Shown here: positions 26,201-33,708 of the stretch, piece by piece
Layout of the letters: the number at the start of each line of letters is the position of its first letter
Position numbering within the stretch: the stretch's first letter is position 1
NCBI GenBank assembly: GCA_039192165.1
Contig: JBCCXD010000006.1
Span: forward strand, 124,001 to 188,000
DNA length: 64,000 bases
Direction: 5' to 3'
Source: Dinoroseobacter sp039192165
GTDB taxonomy: Bacteria; Pseudomonadota; Alphaproteobacteria; Rhodobacterales; Rhodobacteraceae
Program-made: the position numbers and the translations under genes
The notes under the pieces: generated by a model
Seen by the model: the letters and a program-made list of their open reading frames with translations, nothing else
The model's database searches: none
What the model was told of the DNA's origin: nothing

Positions 26201-26281
26201 CATCTCCTGGCCGTTGAAGGTGAAGCTCAGTGGCCGACCGCGGTCGATCAGGCGACCACCTTTGGCAAGCCGTGCGCTCAT
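23273..26281 (-). CDS. soxA: Sarcosine oxidase alpha subunit
   Basis: This 1002-residue subunit has a thioredoxin/ferredoxin-like N-terminal domain, a Rossmann NAD-binding domain with GGGVAGLQ at about 175-182, and a C-terminal GcvT/aminomethyltransferase half (about 610-1000) that binds folate. Length equals the family norm. ATG 26281 (MSARLAKGGRLID) is the conserved start; an upstream extension overlaps soxD antisense. It follows soxD by 61 bp. The oxidised methyl group feeds one-carbon metabolism, perhaps linked to metF in the same region. Confidence 0.95.
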   Translation of the reverse strand: MSARLAKGGRLIDRGRPLSFTFNGQEMRGYGGDTLASALLASGQTLLGRSFKYHRPRGVIAAGAEEPNALLTLADGTRMEPNQRATTTELFEGLSARSQNHWPSLEFDLGALNSKVEKLLPAGFYYKTFIHPRALWKHLFEPVIRQSAGLGPAPSDRDADHYEHLYHHTDILVIGGGVAGLQAALSAAAGGARVLVLEQTAHWGGRAPVDGGTIDGQRPEAWSDAALQQLNALENVTLRPRTMGAGVYDHGYALAYERVADHSPDDGRPRHRLWRIRARQIITATGAIERPLTFAGNDIPGVMLASAVRDYVVNYALSPGDRTVIATNNDDAYRTALALLDAGLDVPAILDARADVSGALPKLVAERGVRVEAGRGIAGVKGRRNVTGVEVCLAQGEGAALETIACECVAMSGGWSPVVHLWSHCGGKLTWDDARLCFKPDPGHAPTGADGTPFVIPAGAAAGAVHLGAVLTDAAEAGQLAAQRVERPADVQPAVADGPQESAPEPVWMVPSNASAELRSKMFLDYQNDVKVSDVQLAAREGFESVEHAKRYTTLGMATDQGKLSNINGLAVLANALDDAIPNVGTTTFRPPYTPISMGAIAGEARGALFQPVRKTPLHAWHDANGAYWEPVGQWRRPYCYLRGDETPEQAVAREVLATRRSVGLLDASTLGKILVKGPDAGRFLDMLYTNMMSTLPVGKCRYGLMCTENGFLMDDGVVARIDADTWLCHTTSGGADHVHAHMEDWLQCEWWDWKVFTQNVTEQYGQIAVVGPKARDVLQKLGGLNVSKSALPFMHWVEGTLAGVPVRMFRISFSGELSYEIAAPTGQAQRLWDKLYEAGAEDGITPYGTEALHIMRAEKGFIMIGDETDGTVIPQDLGLNWAISKKKDDFLGKRAQMRAHMADPDRWQLVGLETLDASVLPDGAYILGDGENTNGQFVTEGRVTSSYRSPTLKRGIAMALLKHGPRRMGQTVSVTSATGGTIAARVVDPVFLDKDGARQDV

Positions 26282-26342
26282 TTCACACCTCCGCGTCGCA
26301 AGGCAAACCCTTGGTTTTGAGTATTTTTGCAAAGAAGAAGGG

Positions 26343-26666
26343 TCATTTCTCCGAGTCCCAATCGGGGCGCCTGGCGCGGACGGCGTCCAGAATATGCGCG
26401 GGCGGCTCGGTGGTCTGTGCAGGATAGGTACCGAAGACCTCGAGCGTGACAGTGCAGCGCGCGGCGATGAACCATTTCCCGCAGCCATAGGTATGGCGCC
26501 AGCGTTCGAAATGCACACCCTTGGGGTTCTTGCGGTGGAAGAGATACGCCTCAAACGCCGCATCCGAGCCGTCCGGGCCGACGCGTTTGAGATGCGCCTC
26601 CCCCCCCGGGGTGAGCTCTGTTTCTGTGGCGGTCGCGCCGCAATAGGGACAGGTCAGCTGCAGCAT
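26343..26666 (-). CDS. soxD: Sarcosine oxidase delta subunit
   Basis: This 107-residue SoxD is the small zinc-binding subunit of heterotetrameric sarcosine oxidase. Zinc ligands are visible as Cys6 and Cys9 (LTCPYCG) and His59 and Cys62 (RHTYGCGKWF). The arginine-rich FERWRHTYGCGKWF block is the family signature. ATG 26666 was chosen by length and motif. It overlaps the upstream FosA-like gene by 13 bases, although in most relatives it directly follows soxB. Confidence 0.93.
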   Translation of the reverse strand: MLQLTCPYCGATATETELTPGGEAHLKRVGPDGSDAAFEAYLFHRKNPKGVHFERWRHTYGCGKWFIAARCTVTLEVFGTYPAQTTEPPAHILDAVRARRPDWDSEK

Positions 26667-27058
26667 GGGACCCCGCTTGCGCTGTGCACCAGCGCGGCCA
26701 TGCGCGAGGCCAGCGAGCCGACGTGAAGCTCCAGCTTGTGGCCGGAGGGGTCGGTGAAATAGAGCGACGCCCCTTCCGAGCGGTTGGCCTTCCAGAGCGT
26801 TGCGCCGGAGGCACGGATGCGCGCGGCAAGCCCATCGAAATCCTGCGGCGTGACGTCGAGCGCGATATGACTGTAATCGCCGGTGGGTGCGGCGTCCGGA
26901 TCCAGTGACAGGCACAGCCAGAGGGCGCCGGCCGAGAAGTAGGCCCCGCCCGGCCAAAAATGGTCGAGCGTCAGACCAAGTGTATCGCGGTAGAAGGCGA
27001 CAGACGCGTCCAGATCGGCAGTGGCCAGTGTGACGTGATTGAGCCCGCGTATGGTCAT
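26654..27058 (-). CDS. FosA-like glyoxalase-superfamily protein inside the sox operon
   Basis: This 134-residue VOC-fold protein most resembles FosA-type fosfomycin glutathione transferases. Candidate metal ligands are His8, His64 and Glu110, with Thr10, Lys90, Ser94, Ser98, Tyr100 and Arg119 at positions typical of FosA (WKANRSEGASLYFTDPSGHKLE, HVGSLASR). It would bind a divalent metal and conjugate or isomerise a small substrate. It is coupled to its neighbours by an ATGA overlap upstream and a 13-base overlap with soxD. A different native substrate is quite possible. Confidence 0.75.
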   Translation of the reverse strand: MTIRGLNHVTLATADLDASVAFYRDTLGLTLDHFWPGGAYFSAGALWLCLSLDPDAAPTGDYSHIALDVTPQDFDGLAARIRASGATLWKANRSEGASLYFTDPSGHKLELHVGSLASRMAALVHSASGVPCCS

Positions 27059-27489
27059 GAGAACGCCTCCACCGCCAGATCGCCAAAGCCCCATTGCAGG
27101 GTCGCAACAGAAAGCAGCGCGGTATTTCCGGAGTTGATCGCCTCGGCCTTGCGGCGCAGGCGGGTGAACACAGACTCCTCGTCAAGAAAGTCCAGCGTGT
27201 AGCCTTTGTTTGGCAGCTCTTCCGGCGTGGTGCCAGAGGCGAGTGCTTCGAAGCGGAGGCCGTATTCGTGCAGCATCGCCTCCACCGCGCGCTGGCGGGT
27301 CAGCTCGATCTGGGTGAGCCGGTCAGTGAAGAAGAGCACCGCCGCCGCGACACCGAGCGCGCCGAACCGTTGAAACAGCTCCGGATGGCCGGTGATGAGG
27401 CAGAGCGCCGTGCCGCAGACATAGGTGACCAGCGCCGCAAGGGCGACCGCGCGCGGGAGGCGGCGTTGGAGGGTGGAAGGGCGGGTCAT
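27055..27489 (-). CDS. Small membrane protein of unknown function in the sox operon
   Basis: This 144-residue protein has two predicted membrane helices (about 14-36 and 42-62) and a charged cytoplasmic C-terminal half with possible coiled-coil character (RLTQIELTRQRAVEAMLHEYGLRFEAL). Both ends overlap neighbours by four bases (TCAT on the plus strand, ATGA on the coding strand). I recognise no family. It is one of three genes interrupting the standard soxB-soxD order. Confidence 0.65.
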   Translation of the reverse strand: MTRPSTLQRRLPRAVALAALVTYVCGTALCLITGHPELFQRFGALGVAAAVLFFTDRLTQIELTRQRAVEAMLHEYGLRFEALASGTTPEELPNKGYTLDFLDEESVFTRLRRKAEAINSGNTALLSVATLQWGFGDLAVEAFS

Positions 27490-28115
27490 TGAACCGGTTC
27501 CTGCCAAAAGACACCTAATGCGTCTGGGCCGCGAAATAGATCTGGAGAAAGCTGCTTTCCGTGAGGGAGGTTTGCCCCAGACATGCAATAGCGCATAGCG
27601 TTCCTGGCAACTTCGCCATCGAAGCTCCATTCTGAGATTATTTGGCCATTTGGGTGAAAAACCGCGACCAAGCCGGTTTCGGGGATGGCGTTTATTATCT
27701 GTCGCGCGTCGCCGAATTCACGTTCAAACTCGGTTTGGAGAGACCCATCAACTTTAAGCTCTATCCTCTCCCCTGGATCAGGCTCATGAGAATACTGGAG
27801 ATAGACAGACTCCGGGATGCTTCCGACTTCAGAGGCAGTCAAATCGTCTGACGCGATACTAAAATCTATCAGAAGATTGTCGTCATATGGAGGGTAGGAA
27901 TAGAAGCCAAGGGTACCCTTGGACCTGTCGCGCCCACTGACGTGAAAATTGCTGATTGCGCACGTACCTGCGACCGCCATGTTTTCAACGTTGAACTCAC
28001 CCAAACTGGTGACCAAAAAAAGTACATCGCTGTCCGCGTGCTGGCCAACGCAACCGCTCAAGAAGCCAAATGTCGCGACACTGGTGTACTGGCGAAACGC
28101 GGGTAAAACTGACAT
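27486..28115 (-). CDS. Putative lipoprotein of unknown function in the sox operon
   Basis: This 209-residue protein has an N-terminal hydrophobic segment ending FLSGC, a possible lipobox (Cys about 22), then a beta-rich domain with no recognised family. The ATG shares a base with the soxB stop (TGATG), and the stop overlaps the next gene. Visible base composition is clearly lower in GC than soxB and soxA, suggesting a later insertion. Function unknown. Confidence 0.6.
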   Translation of the reverse strand: MSVLPAFRQYTSVATFGFLSGCVGQHADSDVLFLVTSLGEFNVENMAVAGTCAISNFHVSGRDRSKGTLGFYSYPPYDDNLLIDFSIASDDLTASEVGSIPESVYLQYSHEPDPGERIELKVDGSLQTEFEREFGDARQIINAIPETGLVAVFHPNGQIISEWSFDGEVARNAMRYCMSGANLPHGKQLSPDLFRGPDALGVFWQEPVQ

Positions 28116-29362
28116 CAATGCGCGACCCCCGCCGCGACGCTTTCGTCGATGAAGCGGCCTTCGCGGAAGCGGTCCAGCCCGAACTCTGCGGCCAGTGGCC
28201 CCGGCTCTCCTTTCGCGATCATCTCGGCTGTCGCCCAACCGGAGCCGGGGATGGCTTTGAACCCGCCGGTGCCCCAGCCACAGTTGATGAAACAATTGCC
28301 CAGGGGGGTTTTTGAGATGATCGGAGAGCGGTCGCCGGTCATATCGACGATCCCGCCCCATTGGCGCAGCATCTTGAGGCGCGAGAGCATGGGGAAGGTT
28401 TCAATCAGCGCCCGCACCGTCTCCTCGATATGCTGGAACGACCCGCGCTGGGTGTAGTTGTTGTAGCCATCCGCGCCGCCGCCGATCACCATCTCCCCCT
28501 TGTCGGACTGGCTCATATAGCCATGCACGGTGTTGGCCATGACGACCACGTCCATGCAGGGTTTGATCGGCTCTGAGACGAGCGCTTGCAGGGCGACGCT
28601 CTCGATGGGCAGGCGGAAGCCCGCCATGTCGGCCAGCACGCCGGAATGGCCTGCAACAACGATGCCGAGCTTGGTGCAGTCGATGGGGCCGCGATTGGTG
28701 TCGACGCCTGTGACCTGCCCGGCTTCAGAACGGACCGCAGTCACTTCGGTCTTTTGCAGGATGTGCATGCCCATGGCCGAGCAGGCCCGTGCAAGACCCC
28801 AGGCGACCGCATCATGGCGCGCCGTGCCGCCGCGCGCCTGCCAGAGCCCGCCGAGGACAGGGTAGCGCGGCCCGGTGATGTCGATGATCGGGACCAGTTT
28901 TTTGACCTTCTCCGGCCCGATGAACTCGGTCTCAACCCCTTGGAGCGCATTGGCATGGGCGGTGCGCAGGTAGCCGCGCACCTCATGATGGGTCTGGGCC
29001 AGCATGATCACGCCACGGGGCGAGAACATGATGTTGTAGTTGAGGTCCTGTGACAGCGTCTCGTAGAGCGAGCGCGATTTTTCATAGATCGCGGCGGACG
29101 GGTCCTGCAGGTAGTTCGAACGGATGATCGTGGTGTTTCGCCCGGTATTGCCGCCGCCGAGCCACCCCTTCTCCAACACCGCGACATTGGTGATGCCGTG
29201 GTTTTTGCCGAGGTAGTACGCTGTGGCCAGACCGTGCCCGCCCGCGCCGACGATGATCACATCGTAGCTTTTGCGGGGCTCGGGGCTTGCCCAGGCGCGT
29301 TCCCATCCCGTATGGCCGCGCATCGCCTCGCGTGCGAGGGCAAAGACGGAATAGCGTTTCAT
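28115..29362 (-). CDS. soxB: Sarcosine oxidase beta subunit
   Basis: The 415-residue flavoprotein subunit oxidises sarcosine at FAD and carries FMN. The dinucleotide motif is GAGGHG (residues 39-44). The block GGTARHDAVAWG contains the family His, with RSNYLQDPSAAIYEKS and GWGTGGFKAIPGSG toward the C-terminus. ATG 29362 matches the conserved MKRYSVFALAREA start. It is the first gene of the operon and is divergent from ruvX. Glycine betaine or sarcosine catabolism is the expected context. Confidence 0.95.
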   Translation of the reverse strand: MKRYSVFALAREAMRGHTGWERAWASPEPRKSYDVIIVGAGGHGLATAYYLGKNHGITNVAVLEKGWLGGGNTGRNTTIIRSNYLQDPSAAIYEKSRSLYETLSQDLNYNIMFSPRGVIMLAQTHHEVRGYLRTAHANALQGVETEFIGPEKVKKLVPIIDITGPRYPVLGGLWQARGGTARHDAVAWGLARACSAMGMHILQKTEVTAVRSEAGQVTGVDTNRGPIDCTKLGIVVAGHSGVLADMAGFRLPIESVALQALVSEPIKPCMDVVVMANTVHGYMSQSDKGEMVIGGGADGYNNYTQRGSFQHIEETVRALIETFPMLSRLKMLRQWGGIVDMTGDRSPIISKTPLGNCFINCGWGTGGFKAIPGSGWATAEMIAKGEPGPLAAEFGLDRFREGRFIDESVAAGVAH

Positions 29363-29489
29363 GCGTTCTCCTGACCGGTCCTTGCCTTGATGCCCCCTGC
29401 CCCAGCTTTCGCCAATTCGGCAAGCGGCGCAATCGGTCAAAAACCGACATGAGGCTTTTCCGCAGGTCCTGCGCGCGGTAAGGGGCGGC

Positions 29490-29987
29490 ATGGACGGGAT
29501 TTATGAGGATATCGCGACATTTCGGGCTCTGTGCCCTTCGGGACAGCCGCTGCTGGGGCTGGACCTTGGCACCGCGACGATTGGTGTCGCGATCTCGGAC
29601 CGGCTCTGGTCGGTCGCAACACCGCTTGAGACAATCAGGCGCAAGAAATTTGGGACGGATGCGGTAGCCTTGGAGGCACTCCTGACCGCCCGCGAGGTGG
29701 GCGGCATCGTCGTGGGGCTGCCGCGTAATATGGACGGGTCCGAGGGGCCCCGCGCGCAGTCGACCCGGGCCTTTGCACGCAATCTCGCTGCGCGCGGCGT
29801 ACCGCCGATCTGTTTCTGGGATGAGCGGCTGAGCACGGTGGCTGCAGAACGCGCATTGCTGGAGGCCGACACCAGCAGAAAAAAACGCGCAATGGTTATA
29901 GACCATGTTGCGGCAGGCTATATCTTGCAGGGAGCGCTGGACCGATTCCGGCACCTAGCCCATGAAGAGGCAGAGCAGAATGACTGA
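29490..29987 (+). CDS. ruvX: Putative Holliday junction resolvase RuvX/YqgF
   Basis: This 165-residue protein has the YqgF RNase H-like fold. GLDLGTATIGVAISD carries the first catalytic Asp (Asp25), with VVGLPRNMDGSEGPRA, DERLSTVAAERALL and IDHVAAGYILQ giving the remaining acidic residues. The family is linked to 16S rRNA 5'-end processing and Holliday junction resolution. It overlaps the DUF1289 gene by eight bases, indicating coupling. Confidence 0.93.
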   Translation: MDGIYEDIATFRALCPSGQPLLGLDLGTATIGVAISDRLWSVATPLETIRRKKFGTDAVALEALLTAREVGGIVVGLPRNMDGSEGPRAQSTRAFARNLAARGVPPICFWDERLSTVAAERALLEADTSRKKRAMVIDHVAAGYILQGALDRFRHLAHEEAEQND

Positions 29988-30216
29988 TCAGATCTGGGCC
30001 CGGGACGAAATCGAGTCCCCCTGCATCAAAGTGTGCGTTATCCATCCGGAAACGCGGCTTTGCACAGGATGCCTGCGTACCATCGACGAGATTGGCGCGT
30101 GGTCGAGTATGAGCGCGGATCAGCGGCGCAGCGTGATGGCGGAGCTGCCCGCGCGCGCGCCACAGATCGCTCAGCGCAGGGGCGGACGGGCAGCGCGGAT
30201 CAAACGGGTTCAGTAA
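29980..30216 (+). CDS. DUF1289 protein (Fe-S-type Cys cluster)
   Basis: This 78-residue DUF1289 family protein has the conserved pattern SPCIKVCVIHPETRLCTGCLRT with four cysteines and ends in an arginine-rich tail. Function is not established; the cysteine spacing suggests metal or Fe-S binding. The start lies inside the ruvX end (8-base overlap). Its 3' end overlaps the convergent SpoIIAA-like gene by 17 bases. Confidence 0.85.
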   Translation: MTDQIWARDEIESPCIKVCVIHPETRLCTGCLRTIDEIGAWSSMSADQRRSVMAELPARAPQIAQRRGGRAARIKRVQ

Positions 30217-30931
30217 TCCAGTTCTTCGCTTCGTCGAAATCGGTCTCTTCGAACAAACGGATTTCGGCCTGCACAAATTGAGACATGACCTGCTTGGCCA
30301 GCTTCGCCCAGGCTGCGTCAATAACCACAGCCACCCGGTCAGGCACTTTTCGGTGATCGCGCACCAAGCTCAGATGCTCGCGCAAACCCGCAAGCCCCTG
30401 CCAGCCATCGAACTCGCGCAGGTCCAAAAGGACGCGAAGTCCGCCCGACTTGGCGATGAAGGTGTCTAGATCGTCGTCGGCGCGGGCGAAGGCTTCCGGA
30501 TCGAGTCTGCCAATTAACTGCACATGGAGCGCAGAGCCGCCCAAGTCGTTCATGTGAATAGTGCCGAGGCTTTCCGAGAGCCAGCGGCGCGCGTCGTCCA
30601 GTTCGTTGAGATCAAAGGCCATCACCGGGCATGGCATCATGAACGCCATCGCCTTGGTGGCGGTTTGCAGCCAGCTCTTGTCGGTCGCAACGGCGGCGCG
30701 CGAAAACCCCGACCAGTGCTTGAGACCGAGGCGCGCGTCTTCCCAGGCGGCCCCTAGATCGAACCCCTCGTAATCCTCATCTACTATGATCAAAAGTTTC
30801 AGGTGGTCGTTCTCTTCCAAGGCGCGTTCAATCACCGGCGACAGGATGGTCTCGTAGTCCTTGGCCGTCAGCTTGCCAGTGACGCGGAACTCAAGTGTGC
30901 CCTCGGGACGGCCGGGGATATGCTCAATCAT
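30200..30931 (-). CDS. Tandem SpoIIAA-like (STAS-related) domain protein
   Basis: This 243-residue protein consists of two SpoIIAA-like domains (about 1-120 and 125-243). Each has the alternating strand-helix pattern of the fold: KLLIIVDEDYEGFDLGAAWEDAR in the first, LRVLLDLREFDGWQGLAGLREHL in the second. Family members bind lipid-like or unknown ligands; a function cannot be named. AGGAGGA lies six bases before the ATG. It stands between ruvX-DUF1289 and dusA. Confidence 0.8.
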   Translation of the reverse strand: MIEHIPGRPEGTLEFRVTGKLTAKDYETILSPVIERALEENDHLKLLIIVDEDYEGFDLGAAWEDARLGLKHWSGFSRAAVATDKSWLQTATKAMAFMMPCPVMAFDLNELDDARRWLSESLGTIHMNDLGGSALHVQLIGRLDPEAFARADDDLDTFIAKSGGLRVLLDLREFDGWQGLAGLREHLSLVRDHRKVPDRVAVVIDAAWAKLAKQVMSQFVQAEIRLFEETDFDEAKNWITEPV

Positions 30932-31021
30932 GATGGATCCTCCTGTCTGTCATGCGCAGTCTAGACCATCGGTATGACGGCACCATTAGACCAAAGACAC
31001 GGGGGCCCAGGTGATGACGTG

Positions 31022-32035
31022 CTAGGACGCAATCTGCCGGTGCGGCTCACGGATATGCGCAAGTGCAGCCTCCAGCGTGTCCAATCCGGCATCAGGTTTG
31101 TGCCCGTGTTCGGACAGAACTCTGCGCCACCCCCGCGCGCCAGGCCGACCCGAAAAGGCCCCGAGCATATGTCGCGTGACCTGAGCTAGCTTACCGCCCT
31201 GCTCCAGATGAAGGGCGATGTAGGGCTTCATCGCTTCGACCGCCGCCTCAGCCGATACCGCCCCCTCCCCGTCGAAGAAGCGCTGATCGACGCTGCCGAG
31301 GATGTTTGCCGGCTCATGATAGGCCGCGCGTCCGATCATTGCCCCGTCCATCCCTTTGTCGAGATGCGCCTTCGCCTGATCGAGGTCGGTGATCCCGCCA
31401 TTAATTGATAAATGCAAATCAGGAAATTCAGTCTTCATGCTGTAAACCAAAGGATAATCGAGCGGCGGGATGTCTCGGTTCTCTTTGGGGCTCAGACCTT
31501 CAAGCCACGCTTTTCGCGCGTGCACGGTCACGCGAAACACGCCCGCATCAGAGACTTTTTGCAAGAAGTTGGGAAGCCCCTGCTCGGGCTTTTGGTCATC
31601 AACACCGATGCGACATTTCACGGTGATCTCGGCGCCGTCCGAGGCGGCGATCATAGCGCCAACACAGTTGGCCACGAGCTCAGGCCGCTCCATCAAAACG
31701 GCCCCAAAACTCCCCGATTGCACCCGGTCAGAAGGGCATCCGACATTCAGATTTATTTCGTCGTAACCATAGCTGCAGGCAATGCGCGTCGCCTCCGCCA
31801 GCTCCACCGGGTCAGACCCCCCAAGCTGTAGCGCTACGGGATGTTCAGCGTCGGAGTAGCTCAGCAGACGGTCCGCATCCCCGCGAACGATCGCAGCGGC
31901 CGTGACCATTTCGGTGTAAAGCAGCGCGTGCACAGAAAACTGCCGGTGAAAAAACCGGCAGTGGCGATCTGTCCAGTCCATCATGGGAGCTATACTGAAC
32001 CGCGCATTGCGCCAAATCCATGCTTTTATTGACAT
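31022..32035 (-). CDS. dusA: tRNA-dihydrouridine synthase A
   Basis: This 337-residue FMN-dependent TIM-barrel enzyme reduces uridine 20/20a in tRNA D-loops. SIAPMMDWTDRHCR is the FMN-binding start of the barrel, LNVGCPSDRVQSG contains the catalytic Cys100, and INGGI and GAMIGRAAY bind phosphate. The first 12 residues before SIAPMMDWTD are not the usual family start and lie against an integrase gene 79 bp upstream, so the 5' end may have been rebuilt by element insertion. Confidence 0.92.
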   Translation of the reverse strand: MSIKAWIWRNARFSIAPMMDWTDRHCRFFHRQFSVHALLYTEMVTAAAIVRGDADRLLSYSDAEHPVALQLGGSDPVELAEATRIACSYGYDEINLNVGCPSDRVQSGSFGAVLMERPELVANCVGAMIAASDGAEITVKCRIGVDDQKPEQGLPNFLQKVSDAGVFRVTVHARKAWLEGLSPKENRDIPPLDYPLVYSMKTEFPDLHLSINGGITDLDQAKAHLDKGMDGAMIGRAAYHEPANILGSVDQRFFDGEGAVSAEAAVEAMKPYIALHLEQGGKLAQVTRHMLGAFSGRPGARGWRRVLSEHGHKPDAGLDTLEAALAHIREPHRQIAS

Positions 32036-32062
32036 TTATATGGGTTCCCTTGTGAGCCTTAC

Positions 32063-32112
32063 TGCAGTAGATTTGCTCTGATTTGACCCGATTTGCAGTA
32101 AAGGGTGCAGTA
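32063..32112. repeat. Phased direct repeats between dusA and integrase
   Basis: GATTTG occurs at 32070, 32080 and 32090, exactly 10 bp apart, and TGCAGTA at 32063, 32094 and 32106. The cluster ends two bases before the integrase ATG. It could be recombinase arm-type sites, a directionality-factor site or an autoregulatory site. Confidence 0.45.
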
Positions 32113-32114
32113 AG

Positions 32115-33128
32115 ATGGCTTCGATCAACAAAATGGGTAACGGTTGGCAGGCGCAGGTCCGTCTCAGCGGACAGCGTCGGTTCAAGACATTCGAGCGCAA
32201 AAGCGACGCCAAGAAATGGGCGACCGCCGAGGAAGCCAAGATCATCGAAGGTAAGGCCGACGATCCCATATCTCGCTCGCGCATCAAACTGTCCAAGGTG
32301 ATCGACAACTACATCGCCGACGTGAAGCCTGTCAAACGCTGGGGGCGCACAAAGGACGCCTCCCTCAAAATGCTGCGCCGCGACCTCGGCGACGTGACAA
32401 TGGGCAAACTGAACGACGACGCAGTCGTGAAATTCGTAAAGAAGCGCGCCGCCGATGGCGCCGGTCCGGTCACGTGGAAAATGGACCTTACCTATCTCGG
32501 CGCGGTGCTCGAATACGGGCGCGCCGAAATGAAACTGCACACACCGCGCCACCTCCTCGACGACAGCCGCAGGCGGCTCAAGAACCTCGGCCACACCGGA
32601 CGCTCGCAAGAGCGCGACCGGCGGCCTGCCCCCGGCGAGGTGGACGCCATCAAAGCGGAATGGCGCTCTGAGGTGCCGCCCGAGATAATCGACTTTGCCA
32701 TCGCCTCGTGCATGCGCCTGGGCGAGATATGCCGGATCGAATGGGCCGACGTGGACGAGGTGAAACGCACGGTCATGATCCGCGACCGCAAGCACCCGAC
32801 CCAGAAGATCGGCAACGACCAGAGTGTGCCGCTGCTGGAGGAAGCGTGGGACATATTGCAGGCGCAGCCACGGGTCGACGCGCGGGTCTGGCCGTTCAAG
32901 GCCGACAGCGTCTCAGCGGCGCACACACGGGCCGCCAAGCGCGCCGGTGTGGACGACCTGCGGTTTCACGACTACCGGCACGAGGGGATCAGTCGGCTGT
33001 TTGAAGCGGGCCTGCAGATACAGCATGTCGCGCTCGTCAGCGGTCACAAAGACTGGAAGCAATTGAAGCGCTACACAAACCTCAAGCCCGAAAGCCTGCA
33101 CGAGATATTCGCTCACCTTTCCGCTTAG
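32115..33128 (+). CDS. int: Tyrosine recombinase/integrase adjacent to dusA
   Basis: This 337-residue phage-type integrase has an N-terminal arm-binding-like domain (about 1-55), a SAM-like core-binding domain (about 58-150), and a catalytic domain with Arg201 (SCMRLGEICRIEW), His285 and Arg288 (HDYRHEG), His311 (SGHKDW) and nucleophile Tyr320. All key residues are present, so it may be active. Integrases beside dusA are known to insert prophages and islands into the dusA 5' end. No other phage gene is in the window. Confidence 0.92.
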   Translation: MASINKMGNGWQAQVRLSGQRRFKTFERKSDAKKWATAEEAKIIEGKADDPISRSRIKLSKVIDNYIADVKPVKRWGRTKDASLKMLRRDLGDVTMGKLNDDAVVKFVKKRAADGAGPVTWKMDLTYLGAVLEYGRAEMKLHTPRHLLDDSRRRLKNLGHTGRSQERDRRPAPGEVDAIKAEWRSEVPPEIIDFAIASCMRLGEICRIEWADVDEVKRTVMIRDRKHPTQKIGNDQSVPLLEEAWDILQAQPRVDARVWPFKADSVSAAHTRAAKRAGVDDLRFHDYRHEGISRLFEAGLQIQHVALVSGHKDWKQLKRYTNLKPESLHEIFAHLSA

Positions 33129-33208
33129 TGCGAGCGTTTCTCGCGCAGCGGTTGAAATCTTAGCGCGGCCGCCCCATATCGCGCATTCCCCAAAACAATC
33201 AGAGAAGT

Positions 33209-33589
33209 ATGTGCATGTGGATAGCATTCAGCACGCCGAAAGGCGCGGGTTTCGTCTCCATCGTGGCAAAGGACCGCGAGGGACGCCCAACCGGCCCTAA
33301 TCCTGAAGACGAACTATCAATTCGTTTCCGTCGCACTGAAGACGCCGCGAAACTCGGTATAGACGATGTGATCCTAACGCCCGGTGGAGACTATGGCAGC
33401 CGGGCGTTCCTTTCGCGCTCTGCGGTTGCTGAGTTAATGGCGTCGATGGCGAGCACTATGGACTACACCAACTTCAAGTCGAGCATTCCAAGTGAAGATC
33501 GAGACATGCTGCATGCGTGTCATGATGCCTGGAGCGTATTTGGCGACCTACAGCCGAGCGGACCCTATAGCACTCAGCCGTCGCCGTAG
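33209..33589 (+). CDS. Hypothetical protein downstream of the integrase
   Basis: This 126-residue frame starts ATG-Cys-Met-Trp with a weak AGAGAAG upstream. The composition looks protein-like (acidic, with strand GAGFVSIVAKDREGRP and a helix-rich C-terminal part), but I recognise no family and see no signal or membrane segment. It sits 80 bp after the integrase in the likely mobile part of the window. It may be cargo of the element or spurious. Confidence 0.45.
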   Translation: MCMWIAFSTPKGAGFVSIVAKDREGRPTGPNPEDELSIRFRRTEDAAKLGIDDVILTPGGDYGSRAFLSRSAVAELMASMASTMDYTNFKSSIPSEDRDMLHACHDAWSVFGDLQPSGPYSTQPSP

Positions 33590-33708
33590 CGTCGTGGGCG
33601 GATGCTAACAAAGCCCAAAAAGGCAGTAATTGCGTGCTGATCCCGAACGACCGCTTTGCGGACGAAGCTGACACTCGGCAGATCGGGATGCAGCCATGCC
33701 AGTTGATC
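33590..33708. repeat. Non-coding gap with dispersed GACCGCTTTGCGGAC repeat copy
   Basis: Positions 33649-33672 hold GACCGCTTTGCGGACGAAG followed by CTGAC, near-identical to 47237-47260. No gene is visible. The copies lie only in accessory parts of the window. Confidence 0.5.

Noticed and set aside
26282..26563. Upstream extension of soxA
   Set aside because: It overlaps soxD in another frame and has no similarity to the family start.
32063..32112. CRISPR-like array
   Set aside because: The repeat units are only 6-7 bp and 10-31 bp apart, with no spacers of typical length and no cas genes.
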